Positions 16,227-25,157 of a DNA stretch of 64,000 bases are shown here, one piece after another; the first letter of the stretch is position 1; each line of letters starts with the position of its first letter. This stretch comes from Nostoc edaphicum CCNP1411. Lineage in GTDB: Bacteria; Cyanobacteriota; Cyanobacteriia; Cyanobacteriales; Nostocaceae. The notes beneath the pieces were generated by a model. That model was not told the DNA's origin. It ran no database searches and saw only the letters and a program-made list of their open reading frames with translations. Location of the stretch: positions 6,037,001-6,101,000 of the forward strand of contig NZ_CP054698.1 of the NCBI RefSeq assembly GCF_014023275.1, in the 5' to 3' direction. A program made the position numbers and the translations under genes.

Positions 16227-16649
16227 CTTGAAATTAAGCGCTTTGGAACAAGTCTCAAAGAACTATATTTGCCGCTGAAAACATCTGACACATTAGTGAT
16301 TGAGTTTCGTAAGTGGCTAGATCAATTTGGATCATCTTTGCCTTTTTATCAAGGCTATTCCACATGGAAAAATGTTGAGAATAGCGAGTTGAATTCAAAG
16401 CCGATTTTGTTAGACAGATTTTCGCGACACACACTTATTTGTAGTTCATGCAATCGAGCTTATCAAGTTACAAATAGGGTTAAACAAGGTTGTATCGGGG
16501 TAGCGATCGCTCTAGCTGCTGTAGCAATACTTGCAGATGATTATAAAATCAGAATCGCAGCAATATCGCTTTCTTTAGCAGCAGTTGCAATGTCCGCTAT
16601 GGCTCAGAAGCTCAAAACTCAGTTTGAGCGTTCTTATACCCGTCACTAA
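16227..16649 (+). pseudogene. C-terminal fragment of a Rieske oxygenase (pheophorbide a oxygenase-like)
   Basis: The frame carries the tail typical of cyanobacterial Pao/Tic55-like Rieske oxygenases: 'EFRKWLDQFG..LPFYQGYS', then 'LLDRFSRHTLICSSCNRAYQ', then two hydrophobic helices and 'FERSYTRH'. In these enzymes the CxxC motif lies just before the membrane-anchoring helices. The N-terminal Rieske centre and the mononuclear-iron domain, about 300 residues, are missing. A stop occurs in frame at 16224 and only a TTG could start translation. I read it as a decayed remnant; expression as a small membrane protein cannot be excluded. Family recognition is from memory of the C-terminal pattern. Confidence 0.6.
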
Positions 16650-16658
16650 AATCGAGAC

Positions 16659-16716
16659 GTTCGTAGTAAGGACTTTAGTCCTTATTTTCTATGCACTAAA
16701 GTCCTTACTACAAACC
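16659..16716. repeat. Dispersed 58-bp palindromic repeat, copy 1
   Basis: An imperfect palindrome, GTTCGTAGTAAGGACTTTAG...CTAAAGTCCTTACTACAAAC. Two further copies lie at 17371-17426 and 37618-37675. The arms differ by paired changes between copies, so the hairpin is conserved. It lies downstream of the Rieske fragment. Confidence 0.7.
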
Positions 16717-16895
16717 TTTTTGCACTAGCTTAGACATGGTATCAAAAGTTTGTTTACCTTAAACAATTTGCTCAAATCTCTTATGTGGTTAAGTCATGAT
16801 CAACTTAGTGGCTCTGCGCTAAAGTAAAAACATTGGGATAAAAATCTCTGGCAGTAAGTTCAACTGAATCACTAATCTTTAGCACTGCGGCGATA

Positions 16896-17234
16896 ATGTC
16901 TCAAGAACATAACGAATCACTCCAAATTCAGGAAATCACCAAACTCAAACCGAAACACTTTGCTGATTTAGTCAGATCAGCACAATTGATTTTCGACCCC
17001 ACAGCCGGAGTTTCGGGAAGGCACATAACAGTTGACTGGGAACAATTCGGAATTCCCCGTGATGTGGCAGATAATCTCAAATCACTTGGTCAGCAGTACC
17101 AATATGCATCTCCTCACATCCCTGTTGAAGACATTTGGAGTAAATTAACTCCAGAAACTCGTATTTGGTTCGTTGAAAATAAAGATCGGTTGTGGCAGCT
17201 TGAAGAAGCTTTCCCAGCCCTTGATGAAGATTAA
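16896..17234 (+). CDS. Conserved-looking hypothetical protein
   Basis: A 112-residue, acidic, soluble protein without signal peptide or membrane helices. Recognisable elements are 'ITVDWEQFGIPRDVADNLKSLGQQY', an amphipathic helix pair, and a tryptophan-rich second half ('DIWSKLTPETRIWFVENKDRLWQLEEAFPALDED'). I do not recognise a family. Coding character is supported by clean amino-acid composition over the full length and by a strong terminator hairpin 37 bases after the stop. It stands alone between two dispersed palindromes. Confidence 0.6.
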   Translation: MSQEHNESLQIQEITKLKPKHFADLVRSAQLIFDPTAGVSGRHITVDWEQFGIPRDVADNLKSLGQQYQYASPHIPVEDIWSKLTPETRIWFVENKDRLWQLEEAFPALDED

Positions 17235-17270
17235 ACGGCTGAACCATTGAAAGGAATACAAATTATCTGT

Positions 17271-17296
17271 AGGGGGACAACGGTTGTTGTCCCCCT
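17271..17296 (+). terminator. Terminator hairpin after the hypothetical gene
   Basis: AGGGGGACAAC pairs perfectly with GTTGTCCCCCT around a GGTT loop, 37 bases downstream of a plus-strand stop codon. The following sequence is C/T-rich (CTCCTCT) rather than a pure T run, so it may act as a weak terminator or an mRNA-stabilising stem. Confidence 0.5.
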
Positions 17297-17370
17297 CTCC
17301 TCTATAGAAAGAAACTCTTGTGTAAATTTAGACTAGTAGTCCACCAAAGCAACTTTGGTGAATCAATGAA

Positions 17371-17426
17371 GTTCGTAGTCAGGACTTTAGTCCTTGATTT
17401 GAACGCTAAAGCGCTCACTACAAACC
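17371..17426. repeat. Dispersed palindromic repeat, copy 2
   Basis: Same family as 16659-16716. It has the ends GTTCGTAGT and ACTACAAAC and arms with AGGACTTTAGTCCT, and it sits in the 281-base gap before the AbrB-type gene. Confidence 0.7.
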
Positions 17427-17515
17427 TAGCAAACTTGACTTGACAGACTCTAATTATCTTGTGCGATCGCATTAGCTTGAGTAGATAAGTTAAATTAATA
17501 AAAAAGCCTATATAG

Positions 17516-18700
17516 ATGAATCACAGCCTAAGTGTTGCTCCCAGCCTGGAAGAACACACTCATGAAAATCCTATTGTTACCAAACAACAGCTATTTGCGA
17601 AGCAACTAATTGTCCTTGTCTTGGAAATACTTCTGGCATTACCTCTGGGTTTACTCCTCGCCAAGTTTCAAATTGGCAGGATTGCCTGGATCTTTGGTGG
17701 GATTGCAGCTGGTACAGTCGTTCTTCAAGGATGTCGAGTTTTTTATCAATATTCTCCCCAACCTAACCGCACTGCGAGAAAAGTCGGAATGGCACTTGTA
17801 GGCTTAACTGTCGGCGCTTCCAATGCCCACGGTAATCTGGCTAGTGTTGCTTCTGGTATTCCCGTATTTATTTTTCTTACCTTGTTTCTACTGCTGAGTG
17901 GCAGCTGTATCGGTTATATTTACTCCCGCGTCACCAAAACTAACCTCATGACAGCAATGCTGGCTACCGTTCCTGGTGGTGTCGGAATTATGGCAGCGAT
18001 CGCCGCCGATTACAATAAAAATGTTAGCTTGGTTGCCCTAGTTCAGGCGATTCGCGTCACCTCAGTAGTTGTTCTAATTCCCTTCGTCGCTAGGACATCA
18101 ACTGGTAATTACTATCCACAAACACTCCCAATCAATGCTGCTTGGCTTAATTTCGATCCATTTCAACTAGAATTACTCTTGTTAGTACTGGTAATTACTG
18201 GATTAGTAGTTTATCCAGCTATATTATTTAAAATTCCCGCAGGCGATTTCTTTGGTGCATTGTTGATTGGTATTGGGTTTAATCCTTTGCTACATTGGCT
18301 GCCTTTTGTGGGTGATATTAGCTTTAGTCCGCCGCCTTTAATTAACTTATTGGGTCAAATGCTCCTGGGAATTACTATTGGTGAATATTGGGGAGACAAA
18401 CCCAACTTTAGAAAGCGAACTGTCGGCTATGCCTTAATCTCTGTAGCCATGACCCTCATCGCCGGAGCGATCGCTGCTATACTTGCGATGCAATTAACCT
18501 CTTGGGACTGGTTAACCTGTCTTTTAGTCACAGCCCCAGGAGGATCAGCAGAAATGATCCTGGTTTCTCTGGCGTTAAATCATAATGTTGAAATTGTCAC
18601 AACTGGTCATTTAGTGCGACTAATTGCGATTAATAGTTCCCTACCACTTTGGGTGTTTTTGTTTCGCCGTCTGGATGAGCAACTTTCTGAACCAGTTTAA
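17516..18700 (+). CDS. AbrB-family integral membrane protein
   Basis: A 394-residue polytopic membrane protein with about ten hydrophobic helices in two homologous halves. Each half contains the family's signature: 'MLATVPGGVGIMAAIAADYN' (about 143-162) and 'LLVTAPGGSAEMILVSLALN' (about 337-356), followed by 'V.HLVRL'. This is the membrane 'AbrB duplication' family, not the DNA-binding AbrB. Some members have been linked to ammonia-monooxygenase-like annotations without proof. Transport of a small molecule is likely but the substrate is unknown. The gene is monocistronic with a start at ATG 17516. A soluble 35-residue N-terminus precedes the first helix. Confidence 0.75.
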   Translation: MNHSLSVAPSLEEHTHENPIVTKQQLFAKQLIVLVLEILLALPLGLLLAKFQIGRIAWIFGGIAAGTVVLQGCRVFYQYSPQPNRTARKVGMALVGLTVGASNAHGNLASVASGIPVFIFLTLFLLLSGSCIGYIYSRVTKTNLMTAMLATVPGGVGIMAAIAADYNKNVSLVALVQAIRVTSVVVLIPFVARTSTGNYYPQTLPINAAWLNFDPFQLELLLLVLVITGLVVYPAILFKIPAGDFFGALLIGIGFNPLLHWLPFVGDISFSPPPLINLLGQMLLGITIGEYWGDKPNFRKRTVGYALISVAMTLIAGAIAAILAMQLTSWDWLTCLLVTAPGGSAEMILVSLALNHNVEIVTTGHLVRLIAINSSLPLWVFLFRRLDEQLSEPV

Positions 18701-18775
18701 TTGTAGAAGTATGAGGCATTTGGCAAAACATTTCTGACAAGTAGAACCAAGATACTATTGATATTTATCGAAACA

Positions 18776-18990
18776 GAATTCAGGAGTCAGGAGCCAGAAT
18801 GGGCTAAACGCCCCGCTACCGCTAACAGAATGAATTTTTTGCGACTGGTAGATAGCGCAGCGTTAACGAGTCCGCGTTAGCGAGTCTTCTCCCTTGGCGC
18901 TAGCCTCTCCCTTTGGGAGAAGGGGAGACGCCAAGGGCGAACGAGCGTCGCGTCTTCATTCTGACTCCTGAATTCTGACTCCTGAATTCT
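18776..18990. repeat. Composite repeat cluster
   Basis: The cluster is bounded by CAGAATTCAGGAGTCAGGAG and its reverse complement-like ending GACTCCTGAATTC. Inside are the 'GGGCTAAACGCCCCGCTACC' unit and a long palindromic run around CTCCCTTTGGGAGAAGGGGAG. Similar units appear at 5575-5600, 42590-42720 and 55140-55180. It occupies most of the 520-base gap before the coiled-coil gene. Nothing here looks coding. Confidence 0.6.
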
Positions 18991-19220
18991 TCTTCAATCA
19001 AATTGATTTCGCTCAATGCGTAAGTCACGATTAACCGTGATAGTAATTTTCGCTACAAATTTCTGGAAAGCGAGTGTATTTTATGGTAGCTAACTTCCAG
19101 CTTTAGATTTGTAGATTAGGAAAATTAAAATAGTAATTTCACTGGGGTTAAAAAATATTTGTGTAAGTTAGTATACTGCATGATTGTCGAGTGAATATTG
19201 ACATCATTTCATTGTCTTAG

Positions 19221-19562
19221 ATGGGGTGGACACCGATGACATCTGAAAGCGATCGCCAAAAAGAACTTGAACACCGGGAACGTTTACTACGAGAACGAGA
19301 AGTTGAATTGCGACTCCGAGAAATGGAAACTAACCTCCATACTACCGATGCAGCTTTTCATCAAACTGTGAAGCATCAGCCAGAAAATTCCCAGAAACCT
19401 TGGATGCAAAAAGTGATTCTGGGTGGAAAGTTGTTTGCTCTTGGTGTAGTAACACTAGTTGCAGTCAGAATAGCCGCAGTATTAGCTGGGTTTATTATTG
19501 TTGCTGCGCTGGGGTGGATGTCTTACAAATTATTTTTGGAATCTAAAAAAACTAATTCTTAA
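19221..19562 (+). CDS. Small coiled-coil, membrane-anchored protein next to dynamin-like genes
   Basis: A 113-residue protein. Residues about 10-40 are a strongly charged helix (KELEHRERLLREREVELRLR) suited to coiled-coil formation. Residues about 70-105 form one long or two short hydrophobic helices (LFALGVVTLVAVRIAAVLAGFIIVAALGW). An alternative ATG five codons in (19236) is equally possible. The stop lies 13 bases before the first dynamin-like GTPase, so the two are probably one transcript. I do not recognise a family. By analogy with membrane partners of bacterial dynamins it could recruit the GTPases, but this is inference from position and topology. Confidence 0.65.
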   Translation: MGWTPMTSESDRQKELEHRERLLREREVELRLREMETNLHTTDAAFHQTVKHQPENSQKPWMQKVILGGKLFALGVVTLVAVRIAAVLAGFIIVAALGWMSYKLFLESKKTNS

Positions 19563-19575
19563 TAGAGGTATAACT

Positions 19576-21660
19576 ATGATGAGTGAGCAGGTAGCAACGG
19601 ACAGATTTATCCAAGATTTAGAGCGTGTTGCCCAAGTACGCTCTGAGATTTCTGTATGTTTGAGTAAACTGGCTGAAACAATTAGTAAAGCTGAGTTAGT
19701 TGGTGATTCGTCATCAGGAAAACTCAGTTTAGAGCGAGATATTGAAGATATTACAGTAGCTAGTAAAAACCTCCGCCAAGGTGTATTTCGCCTTTTGGTT
19801 TTGGGCGATATGAAACGGGGAAAAAGCACGTTTCTTAATGCCTTAATTGGTGAAAATTTATTACCGAGTGATGTTAACCCTTGTACCGCAGTGTTAACAG
19901 TTTTACGCTATGGGCCAGAAAAGAAAGTCACCATTCATTTTAATGATGGTAAAAGTCCACAACAGCTAGATTTTCAGAACTTTAAATATAAATATACCAT
20001 TGATCCGGCTGAAGCTAAGAAACTAGAGCAGGAGAAAAAACAAGCATTTCCAGATGTAGATTATGCAGTAGTTGAGTATCCATTAACGCTACTAGAAAAG
20101 GGAATTGAAATTGTCGATAGTCCAGGATTGAATGATACAGAAGCGCGAAATGAATTATCTTTGGGTTATGTAAATAATTGCCACGCGATTTTGTTTGTGA
20201 TGAGAGCTTCTCAACCTTGCACCTTGGGTGAGCGTCGCTACCTAGAAAATTATATTAAAGGTCGAGGATTGACGGTTTTCTTCTTAGTTAATGCTTGGGA
20301 TCAGGTGCGGGAATCATTGATTGATCCTGATGATGTCGAAGAATTAAAAGCATCCGAGGATAGATTACGGCAAGTATTTAATGCGAATTTAGGAGAATAT
20401 TGTACTGTAGAAGGTCAGAATATTTATGACGAACGCGTGTTTGAGCTTTCGTCAATTCAAGCACTCAGACGACGGTTGAAGAATCCCCAGGCTGATTTAG
20501 ATGGGACTGGCTTTCCGAAGTTTATGGAAGCGCTTAATACTTTTCTTACCAGAGAACGTGCGATCGCAGAACTCCGTCAAGTCAGAACCTTAGCAAGACA
20601 AGCCTGCAATCATACCCGCGAAGCAGTTGCTAGACGAATACCATTACTTGATCAAGATGTAAATGAATTGAAAAAACGGATTGATTCAGTAGAACCAGAG
20701 TTTAACAAACTCACAGGTATTCGGGATGAATTCCAAAAAGAAATTATCAATACAAGAGATACTCAAGCAAGAACGATTTCTGAGTCTTTTCGTAGCTACG
20801 TTTTAAACTTAGGTAACACCTTTGAAACCGATTTCTTACGTTATCAGCCGGAATTAAATCTGTTTGATTTTCTCAGTAGTGGTAAACGAGAAGCATTTAA
20901 TACCGCACTACAAAAAGCCTTTGAACAATATATCACTGACAAATCTGCTGCTTGGACATTAACTGCTGAAAAAGATATCAATGCAGCTTTTAAAGAACTT
21001 TCTCGCAAAGCAGCACAATATGGCGCTTCTTACAGTCAAGTCACAGACGAAATAACAGAAAAGCTCACCGGACAAAACGTCAAAGTAAATACCACTACTA
21101 CTGCTGAAGAAGATAACTCTCCTGGCTGGGCAAAATGGGCAATGGGATTGTTATCACTGTCTAAGGGAAATCTTGCTGGTTTCGCAATGGCGGGGGCTGG
21201 ATTTGATTGGAAAAATATCTTGTTAAACTACTTCACTGTAATTGGTATTGGCGGGATAATTACAGCAGTCACAGGGGTTTTGCTTGGCCCCATCGGGTTT
21301 GCACTACTAGGCTTAGGAGTAGGATTTTTGCAAGCAGATCAAGCGCGTAAAGAGTTAGTTAAAACAGCAAAAAAAGAGTTAGTTAAACACCTACCACAAG
21401 TCGCACATGAGCAATCTCAGGTTGTATACAATGCTGTAAAAGAGTGTTTTGACTCTTACGAAAGAGAAGTAAGTAAGCGGATTAACGATGATATTGTATC
21501 TCGCAAATCTGAATTAGATAATTTAGTCAAGCAGAAAGAGACTCGTGAAATAAATCGTGAGAGTGAGTTCAAACGTTTAAAAGATTTACAGGAAGATGTA
21601 ATAGCTCAGTTACAAAAAATCGAGGCAGCATATAGCAACTTATTAGCTTACTATAGCTAA
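19576..21660 (+). CDS. Bacterial dynamin-like GTPase (first of two)
   Basis: A 694-residue dynamin-family protein. The GTPase domain shows the P-loop GDMKRGKST (77-85), the switch threonine in 'NPCTAVLTVL' (101-110), the G3 motif DSPG (181-184) and 'LVNAWDQ' as G4. Long helical segments follow (about 350-540), forming the stalk or trunk. A hydrophobic hairpin (about 555-600: 'VIGIGGIITAVTGVLLGPIG') could act as a membrane-inserting paddle, as in Nostoc BDLP. A charged coiled coil ends the protein. The start ATG at 19576 follows an AGAGG site; the frame extends upstream only into the preceding gene. It likely remodels or tethers membranes together with the neighbouring GTPase. Confidence 0.88.
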   Translation: MMSEQVATDRFIQDLERVAQVRSEISVCLSKLAETISKAELVGDSSSGKLSLERDIEDITVASKNLRQGVFRLLVLGDMKRGKSTFLNALIGENLLPSDVNPCTAVLTVLRYGPEKKVTIHFNDGKSPQQLDFQNFKYKYTIDPAEAKKLEQEKKQAFPDVDYAVVEYPLTLLEKGIEIVDSPGLNDTEARNELSLGYVNNCHAILFVMRASQPCTLGERRYLENYIKGRGLTVFFLVNAWDQVRESLIDPDDVEELKASEDRLRQVFNANLGEYCTVEGQNIYDERVFELSSIQALRRRLKNPQADLDGTGFPKFMEALNTFLTRERAIAELRQVRTLARQACNHTREAVARRIPLLDQDVNELKKRIDSVEPEFNKLTGIRDEFQKEIINTRDTQARTISESFRSYVLNLGNTFETDFLRYQPELNLFDFLSSGKREAFNTALQKAFEQYITDKSAAWTLTAEKDINAAFKELSRKAAQYGASYSQVTDEITEKLTGQNVKVNTTTTAEEDNSPGWAKWAMGLLSLSKGNLAGFAMAGAGFDWKNILLNYFTVIGIGGIITAVTGVLLGPIGFALLGLGVGFLQADQARKELVKTAKKELVKHLPQVAHEQSQVVYNAVKECFDSYEREVSKRINDDIVSRKSELDNLVKQKETREINRESEFKRLKDLQEDVIAQLQKIEAAYSNLLAYYS

Positions 21661-21674
21661 TATATTTCATTACT

Positions 21675-21789
21675 CTCGTTCCCAGCTTCTAGCTGGGAAT
21701 GCCTACTGGGAGGCTCCGCCTCCAATAACCATAAGAATATGAGGCGGAGCCTCAATGAATTGCATTCCCAGCTAAAAGCTGGGAACGAG
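21675..21789. repeat. 115-bp palindromic repeat between the dynamin genes
   Basis: Nearly perfect inverted repeat running from CTCGTTCCCAGCTTCTAGCT to its complement ending GGGAACGAG, with an inner stem GGCTCCGCC/GGCGGAGCC. The same family forms the core of the elements at 9804-10016 and 13404-13628, and a short version lies at about 42734-42764. Its insertion into the gap between two operon genes leaves both intact; the hairpin may reduce read-through between them. Confidence 0.75.
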
Positions 21790-21802
21790 GAATAGGGGAA
21801 CT

Positions 21803-24025
21803 ATGCAACAACAGTATGAAGGTTATAAGGATTTAGCAGATTCTCTAAAATCTGCATCTGCGTTGCTGAATTTAGAACGCAAATCGCAACTACATCAAGA
21901 TATAATTACCATCTGCAATCATCTGATTAATCCTAGCTTTCGGATTGCAGTATTTGGGCCTTTTAATCATGGCAAGTCTACCTTACTGAATGCCATGTTA
22001 GGGAATCGCACCTTACCAATTGATTTAATTCCCACTACAGGCGCATCGATTACTGTCAAGTATGGCTCTGATGTGCGGACTCGCATCATGTTGTTAGATG
22101 GTACAGAAATATATCGCAGTGGCACAGAAATTTTACAGCAATTTGCAATTCTTGATGGCAATAGGCAGATGCGAAAAGATGTAGCATCTGTAGAAGTTTT
22201 CTGTCCACATCCATTTTTAGAAACAGGTGTAGAATATCTCGATTTACCAGGAACAAATGATAGAGATGAACAAGATAATTTAGTCCGAGAACAATTATTA
22301 AGTGCAGATTTAGTTATCCAATTATTAGATGCACGTAAGCTAATGACTTTGGGTGAGCGGGAAAATTTACGAGATTGGTTATTAGATCGCGGTATTAAAA
22401 CAGTTATATTTGTTGCCAATTTTCTTAACTTACTCGAACCCGACGAGCAAAAACAAGTTCAAAATCGCCTGCTGTTTGTTGCAGAAAGCTTTAGAGCCGA
22501 ATTACCTCCAGGTTTTAGTAATTTATATCGCGTTGATGCTTTACCTGCCTTAAGAGCCAGATTAAAAGGCGATGTTGCTGCTGCCAATAGTAGCGGGTTA
22601 GCAGCATTTGAAACAGCTTTGCAAAATATTGTCGGGATTTTGCAACCAAATCGTGGTAGTGTGCGTTTACCAAGAGTGGAAGCGATCGCTTCTCAAATCC
22701 AACTCTCATTAAAAACTAAAATTGACCCTATTGCTATTGAAATAAAATCCTTTGATGATAAACAAAATAGCAAAATTGAAATTAAACAAAAAGCAGCTAA
22801 CTTAATTTATAAAGGTTTTACTACTAGCGTAGGAGAGTTACGCAATTGGCTAGCATTACCCAAGCTCTTGACAAAATATCAAGCTGATGCAGCAGTTGCA
22901 TTGGCGGAAAATAACTTTAAAGTTTGGCAAATAAATACTCTTAAAAAAGACCTGCTGCAATTGCAATTGGCTGCGGTGAAATGGCTTTATCAAGCTTACG
23001 AATTTTTTCAAGAAGAACGGCCGCAAGATTTATTAATTCCCTTTCCTAGCGAACCACAAGTAATACTACCGCCAAAGCCAAGTAATAGTGATGATTTAAG
23101 TGAACCTGGTTCCATCGCGGTTGGTGGTGGTATTGGTTGGTTGTTAGGTGGCCCGGTGGGTGCTGCTGTCGTCGGGAGTATTTCTTATTTGTTAAACAAG
23201 AATATCCAAAAACAAGACGAACAATTAGCAAAGGAATCTTATCATCAAGACGTTGCTAAACTTTGTATAACCGCAATTGAAGATTATTTATCTAGCTTCA
23301 GTAGTCAAGGCTTATCAATCTTGACTGAATATGAACAGAAAGCCGATAAAGTAATTTGCTTTGAAGTCAGTCAAGAACCACTAGAAATTACTAATAAACG
23401 GGAAAATTTGCAGCAGTTACAAAACGGTTTTAATCAGTTATTACGAGAGTTAGAAAAAGTCAATATCCTCTCAAATCATCAACCTTATAAAGAAATACCC
23501 AAATACAGCAACACCAAGAGAAAATATTCGCCACAGCCAAAGAGAGTTCAAATTTCCCCTGAAAAAGATCCTGGTGTTAAGCAACAACAGGAAAATACTA
23601 CTAAGAATACTAGGACAAGGGTAGAATCTGTTTCCCCACCACCACCGCCAAAAGCTCCTCCCTCTCCCCGGAAAGAAGAGGTGGAGGCAAAATTTCGTGA
23701 TTGGGAACTTAATGAAGAAATAGCGCGAATGAAAGCAGAGATGCGAACGCCTGGTTTTAAAACTGGTAAACAGCAAAATACAACTCAAAGCAACGAAGCA
23801 CCCAACCAACCTAAAACACAGACACAAAAAGATAAAATTACTCGCGCCTACAGTATTTTAGGATTGCAAACAAATGCATCTCTAGCTGAGGTAAAGCAGG
23901 CTTATCGAACTTTAGTAAAAAAATGGCATCCAGATTTGTTTGTGAATCAGCCGCAACTGCTAAAACAAGCACAAGAGAAAATGCACTTAGTTAATGAAGC
24001 GTACACAATTTTGAGTGATAAATAA
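21803..24025 (+). CDS. Dynamin-like GTPase with C-terminal J domain
   Basis: A 740-residue fusion. The N-terminal dynamin GTPase has the P-loop GPFNHGKST (52-60), switch residues 'PTTGASITV' (77-85) and G3 motif DLPG (147-150); the G4 'VANFLN' is degenerate. A helical trunk follows. Then comes a glycine-rich hydrophobic stretch (about 430-465, 'GGGIGWLLGGPVGAAVVGSISYLL'), a long basic and proline-rich linker with 'PPPPPKAPPSP', and a complete J domain (about 675-740) including the HPD tripeptide at about 709-711. J domains recruit and stimulate Hsp70, so this GTPase may bring DnaK to membranes. It follows the first dynamin gene after one palindromic repeat and shares its direction. A hairpin terminator follows directly. 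Confidence 0.88.
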   Translation: MQQQYEGYKDLADSLKSASALLNLERKSQLHQDIITICNHLINPSFRIAVFGPFNHGKSTLLNAMLGNRTLPIDLIPTTGASITVKYGSDVRTRIMLLDGTEIYRSGTEILQQFAILDGNRQMRKDVASVEVFCPHPFLETGVEYLDLPGTNDRDEQDNLVREQLLSADLVIQLLDARKLMTLGERENLRDWLLDRGIKTVIFVANFLNLLEPDEQKQVQNRLLFVAESFRAELPPGFSNLYRVDALPALRARLKGDVAAANSSGLAAFETALQNIVGILQPNRGSVRLPRVEAIASQIQLSLKTKIDPIAIEIKSFDDKQNSKIEIKQKAANLIYKGFTTSVGELRNWLALPKLLTKYQADAAVALAENNFKVWQINTLKKDLLQLQLAAVKWLYQAYEFFQEERPQDLLIPFPSEPQVILPPKPSNSDDLSEPGSIAVGGGIGWLLGGPVGAAVVGSISYLLNKNIQKQDEQLAKESYHQDVAKLCITAIEDYLSSFSSQGLSILTEYEQKADKVICFEVSQEPLEITNKRENLQQLQNGFNQLLRELEKVNILSNHQPYKEIPKYSNTKRKYSPQPKRVQISPEKDPGVKQQQENTTKNTRTRVESVSPPPPPKAPPSPRKEEVEAKFRDWELNEEIARMKAEMRTPGFKTGKQQNTTQSNEAPNQPKTQTQKDKITRAYSILGLQTNASLAEVKQAYRTLVKKWHPDLFVNQPQLLKQAQEKMHLVNEAYTILSDK

Positions 24026-24031
24026 ACAACC

Positions 24032-24063
24032 AGATCCCCGACACCTCAAAAAGTCGGGGATCT
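24032..24063 (+). terminator. Rho-independent terminator of the dynamin gene set
   Basis: AGATCCCCGAC pairs with GTCGGGGATCT around a 10-base loop, followed by TTTAG. It begins six bases after the stop of the J-domain dynamin gene, which marks the end of that transcript. Confidence 0.8.
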
Positions 24064-24132
24064 TTAGATTCATCCTAATTTCATTTCTGGCTGTCAATAT
24101 AGAGTTAGGAAACTGTTAGGTGAGACTTATTT

Positions 24133-24828
24133 ATGCAACTGCTATCTTTGAGGAATGGCTTTTTGGCGTTAACCTTGAGTGCGATCGCTTCAGGCGGTGG
24201 GTTAATCACAGGCTGCGCTAGTACTGCTTCCCAGAACCAAAGCCAAGCGCCAAACACAACCACCAGCAATGCTAATGATAAGCAGATGATGAACCACGGT
24301 GGTGGCATGAATCACAGTATGGGAATGGATTTAGGCCCAGCCGATGCTAACTTTGATTTACGGTTTATCGACGCTATGATACCGCATCATCAAGGGGCTG
24401 TGGAAATGGCTAAAGAAGCGCAGCAGAAATCAAAACGCCCTGAAATTAAAAAACTAGCAGACGATATCATCAAATCGCAAAACCAAGAAATCACTCAGAT
24501 GAAGCAGTGGCGAAAAACTTGGTATCCCAGCGCCGGAGATAAACCAATGGCTTATAACAGTCAAATGGGTCACATGATGGAGATGTCATCTGACCAAATG
24601 CAAGCCATGATGATGAGTCAAGACTTAGGTGCAGCTGATGCTGAATTTGATCTGCGCTTTATCAATGCGATGATTCCTCACCATGAAGGGGCTGTAACAA
24701 TGGCAAAAGATGTCTTGAGTAAATCTAAGCGCCCTGAAGTCAAGCAATTAGCCCAAGAAATTATCAAGGCACAAAATACAGAGATTAAGCAAATGCAGCA
24801 GTGGCGAAAAACTTGGTATAACAAGTGA
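24133..24828 (+). CDS. DUF305 lipoprotein with two copies of the domain
   Basis: A 231-residue exported protein. The N-terminus is a lipoprotein signal with the lipobox LITGC (Cys28). Two DUF305 (ferritin-like four-helix) units follow, each with the signature 'FDLRFI.AMIPHH.GAV.MAK' (about 73-95 and 173-195) and ending in 'QWRKTWY'. Between them is a methionine-rich linker (MGHMMEMSSDQMQAMMMSQD). The histidines and methionines suggest metal, perhaps copper, handling at the outer face of the membrane or in the periplasm, as proposed for other DUF305 proteins. The function is not proven. It is monocistronic. Confidence 0.85.
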   Translation: MQLLSLRNGFLALTLSAIASGGGLITGCASTASQNQSQAPNTTTSNANDKQMMNHGGGMNHSMGMDLGPADANFDLRFIDAMIPHHQGAVEMAKEAQQKSKRPEIKKLADDIIKSQNQEITQMKQWRKTWYPSAGDKPMAYNSQMGHMMEMSSDQMQAMMMSQDLGAADAEFDLRFINAMIPHHEGAVTMAKDVLSKSKRPEVKQLAQEIIKAQNTEIKQMQQWRKTWYNK

Positions 24829-24917
24829 TCGCATTGCCAAAAATCTTTGTTTGCGACTCAACCAACCATTTTGGTAGGTTCTGGTGCATCATAGTGTTCG
24901 CCTGCTGGCAACTGCGA

Positions 24918-25107
24918 TTATCTACGACTTTTCCAGTATCCAGGTTCTCGACTACAATGCATCACTGTTAGGACAAGAATATAGTCTTGCTCAATCGTGT
25001 AAAGAATTCCATAGGGAAACTTGCTTGTCATGCATCGTCGAACATCTTCATCAATCTCAACGTAGCGAGTAGGGGATTCTCTAATTCGATAAATCTCAAT
25101 ACTTAGA
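24918..25107 (-). pseudogene. C-terminal fragment of a RelE/ParE-type toxin
   Basis: On the minus strand this stretch reads '...YRIRESPTRYVEIDEDVRRC', then 'MTSKFPYGILYTIEQDYILV', then 'LTVMHCSREPGYWKSRR' and a stop. The RRC-x(3-4)-FPYG-x-x-Y and MHxxR-xPGYW patterns are those of the C-terminal half of RelE/ParE toxins. The N-terminal half and any start codon are missing. Upstream sequence is AT-rich without a matching frame, and no antitoxin gene adjoins. It is therefore a dead remnant, one of several broken toxin genes in this region. Confidence 0.65.
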
Positions 25108-25157
25108 TAGAAGTTGAACTTTTTTTTAAAGTTTACTATTTCTAATAAAAATCTATC

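Noticed and set aside
24884..25072. 62-codon plus-strand frame after the DUF305 gene
   Set aside because: The minus strand of the same bases reads as a RelE/ParE toxin C-terminus with its diagnostic FPYG and PGYW motifs.
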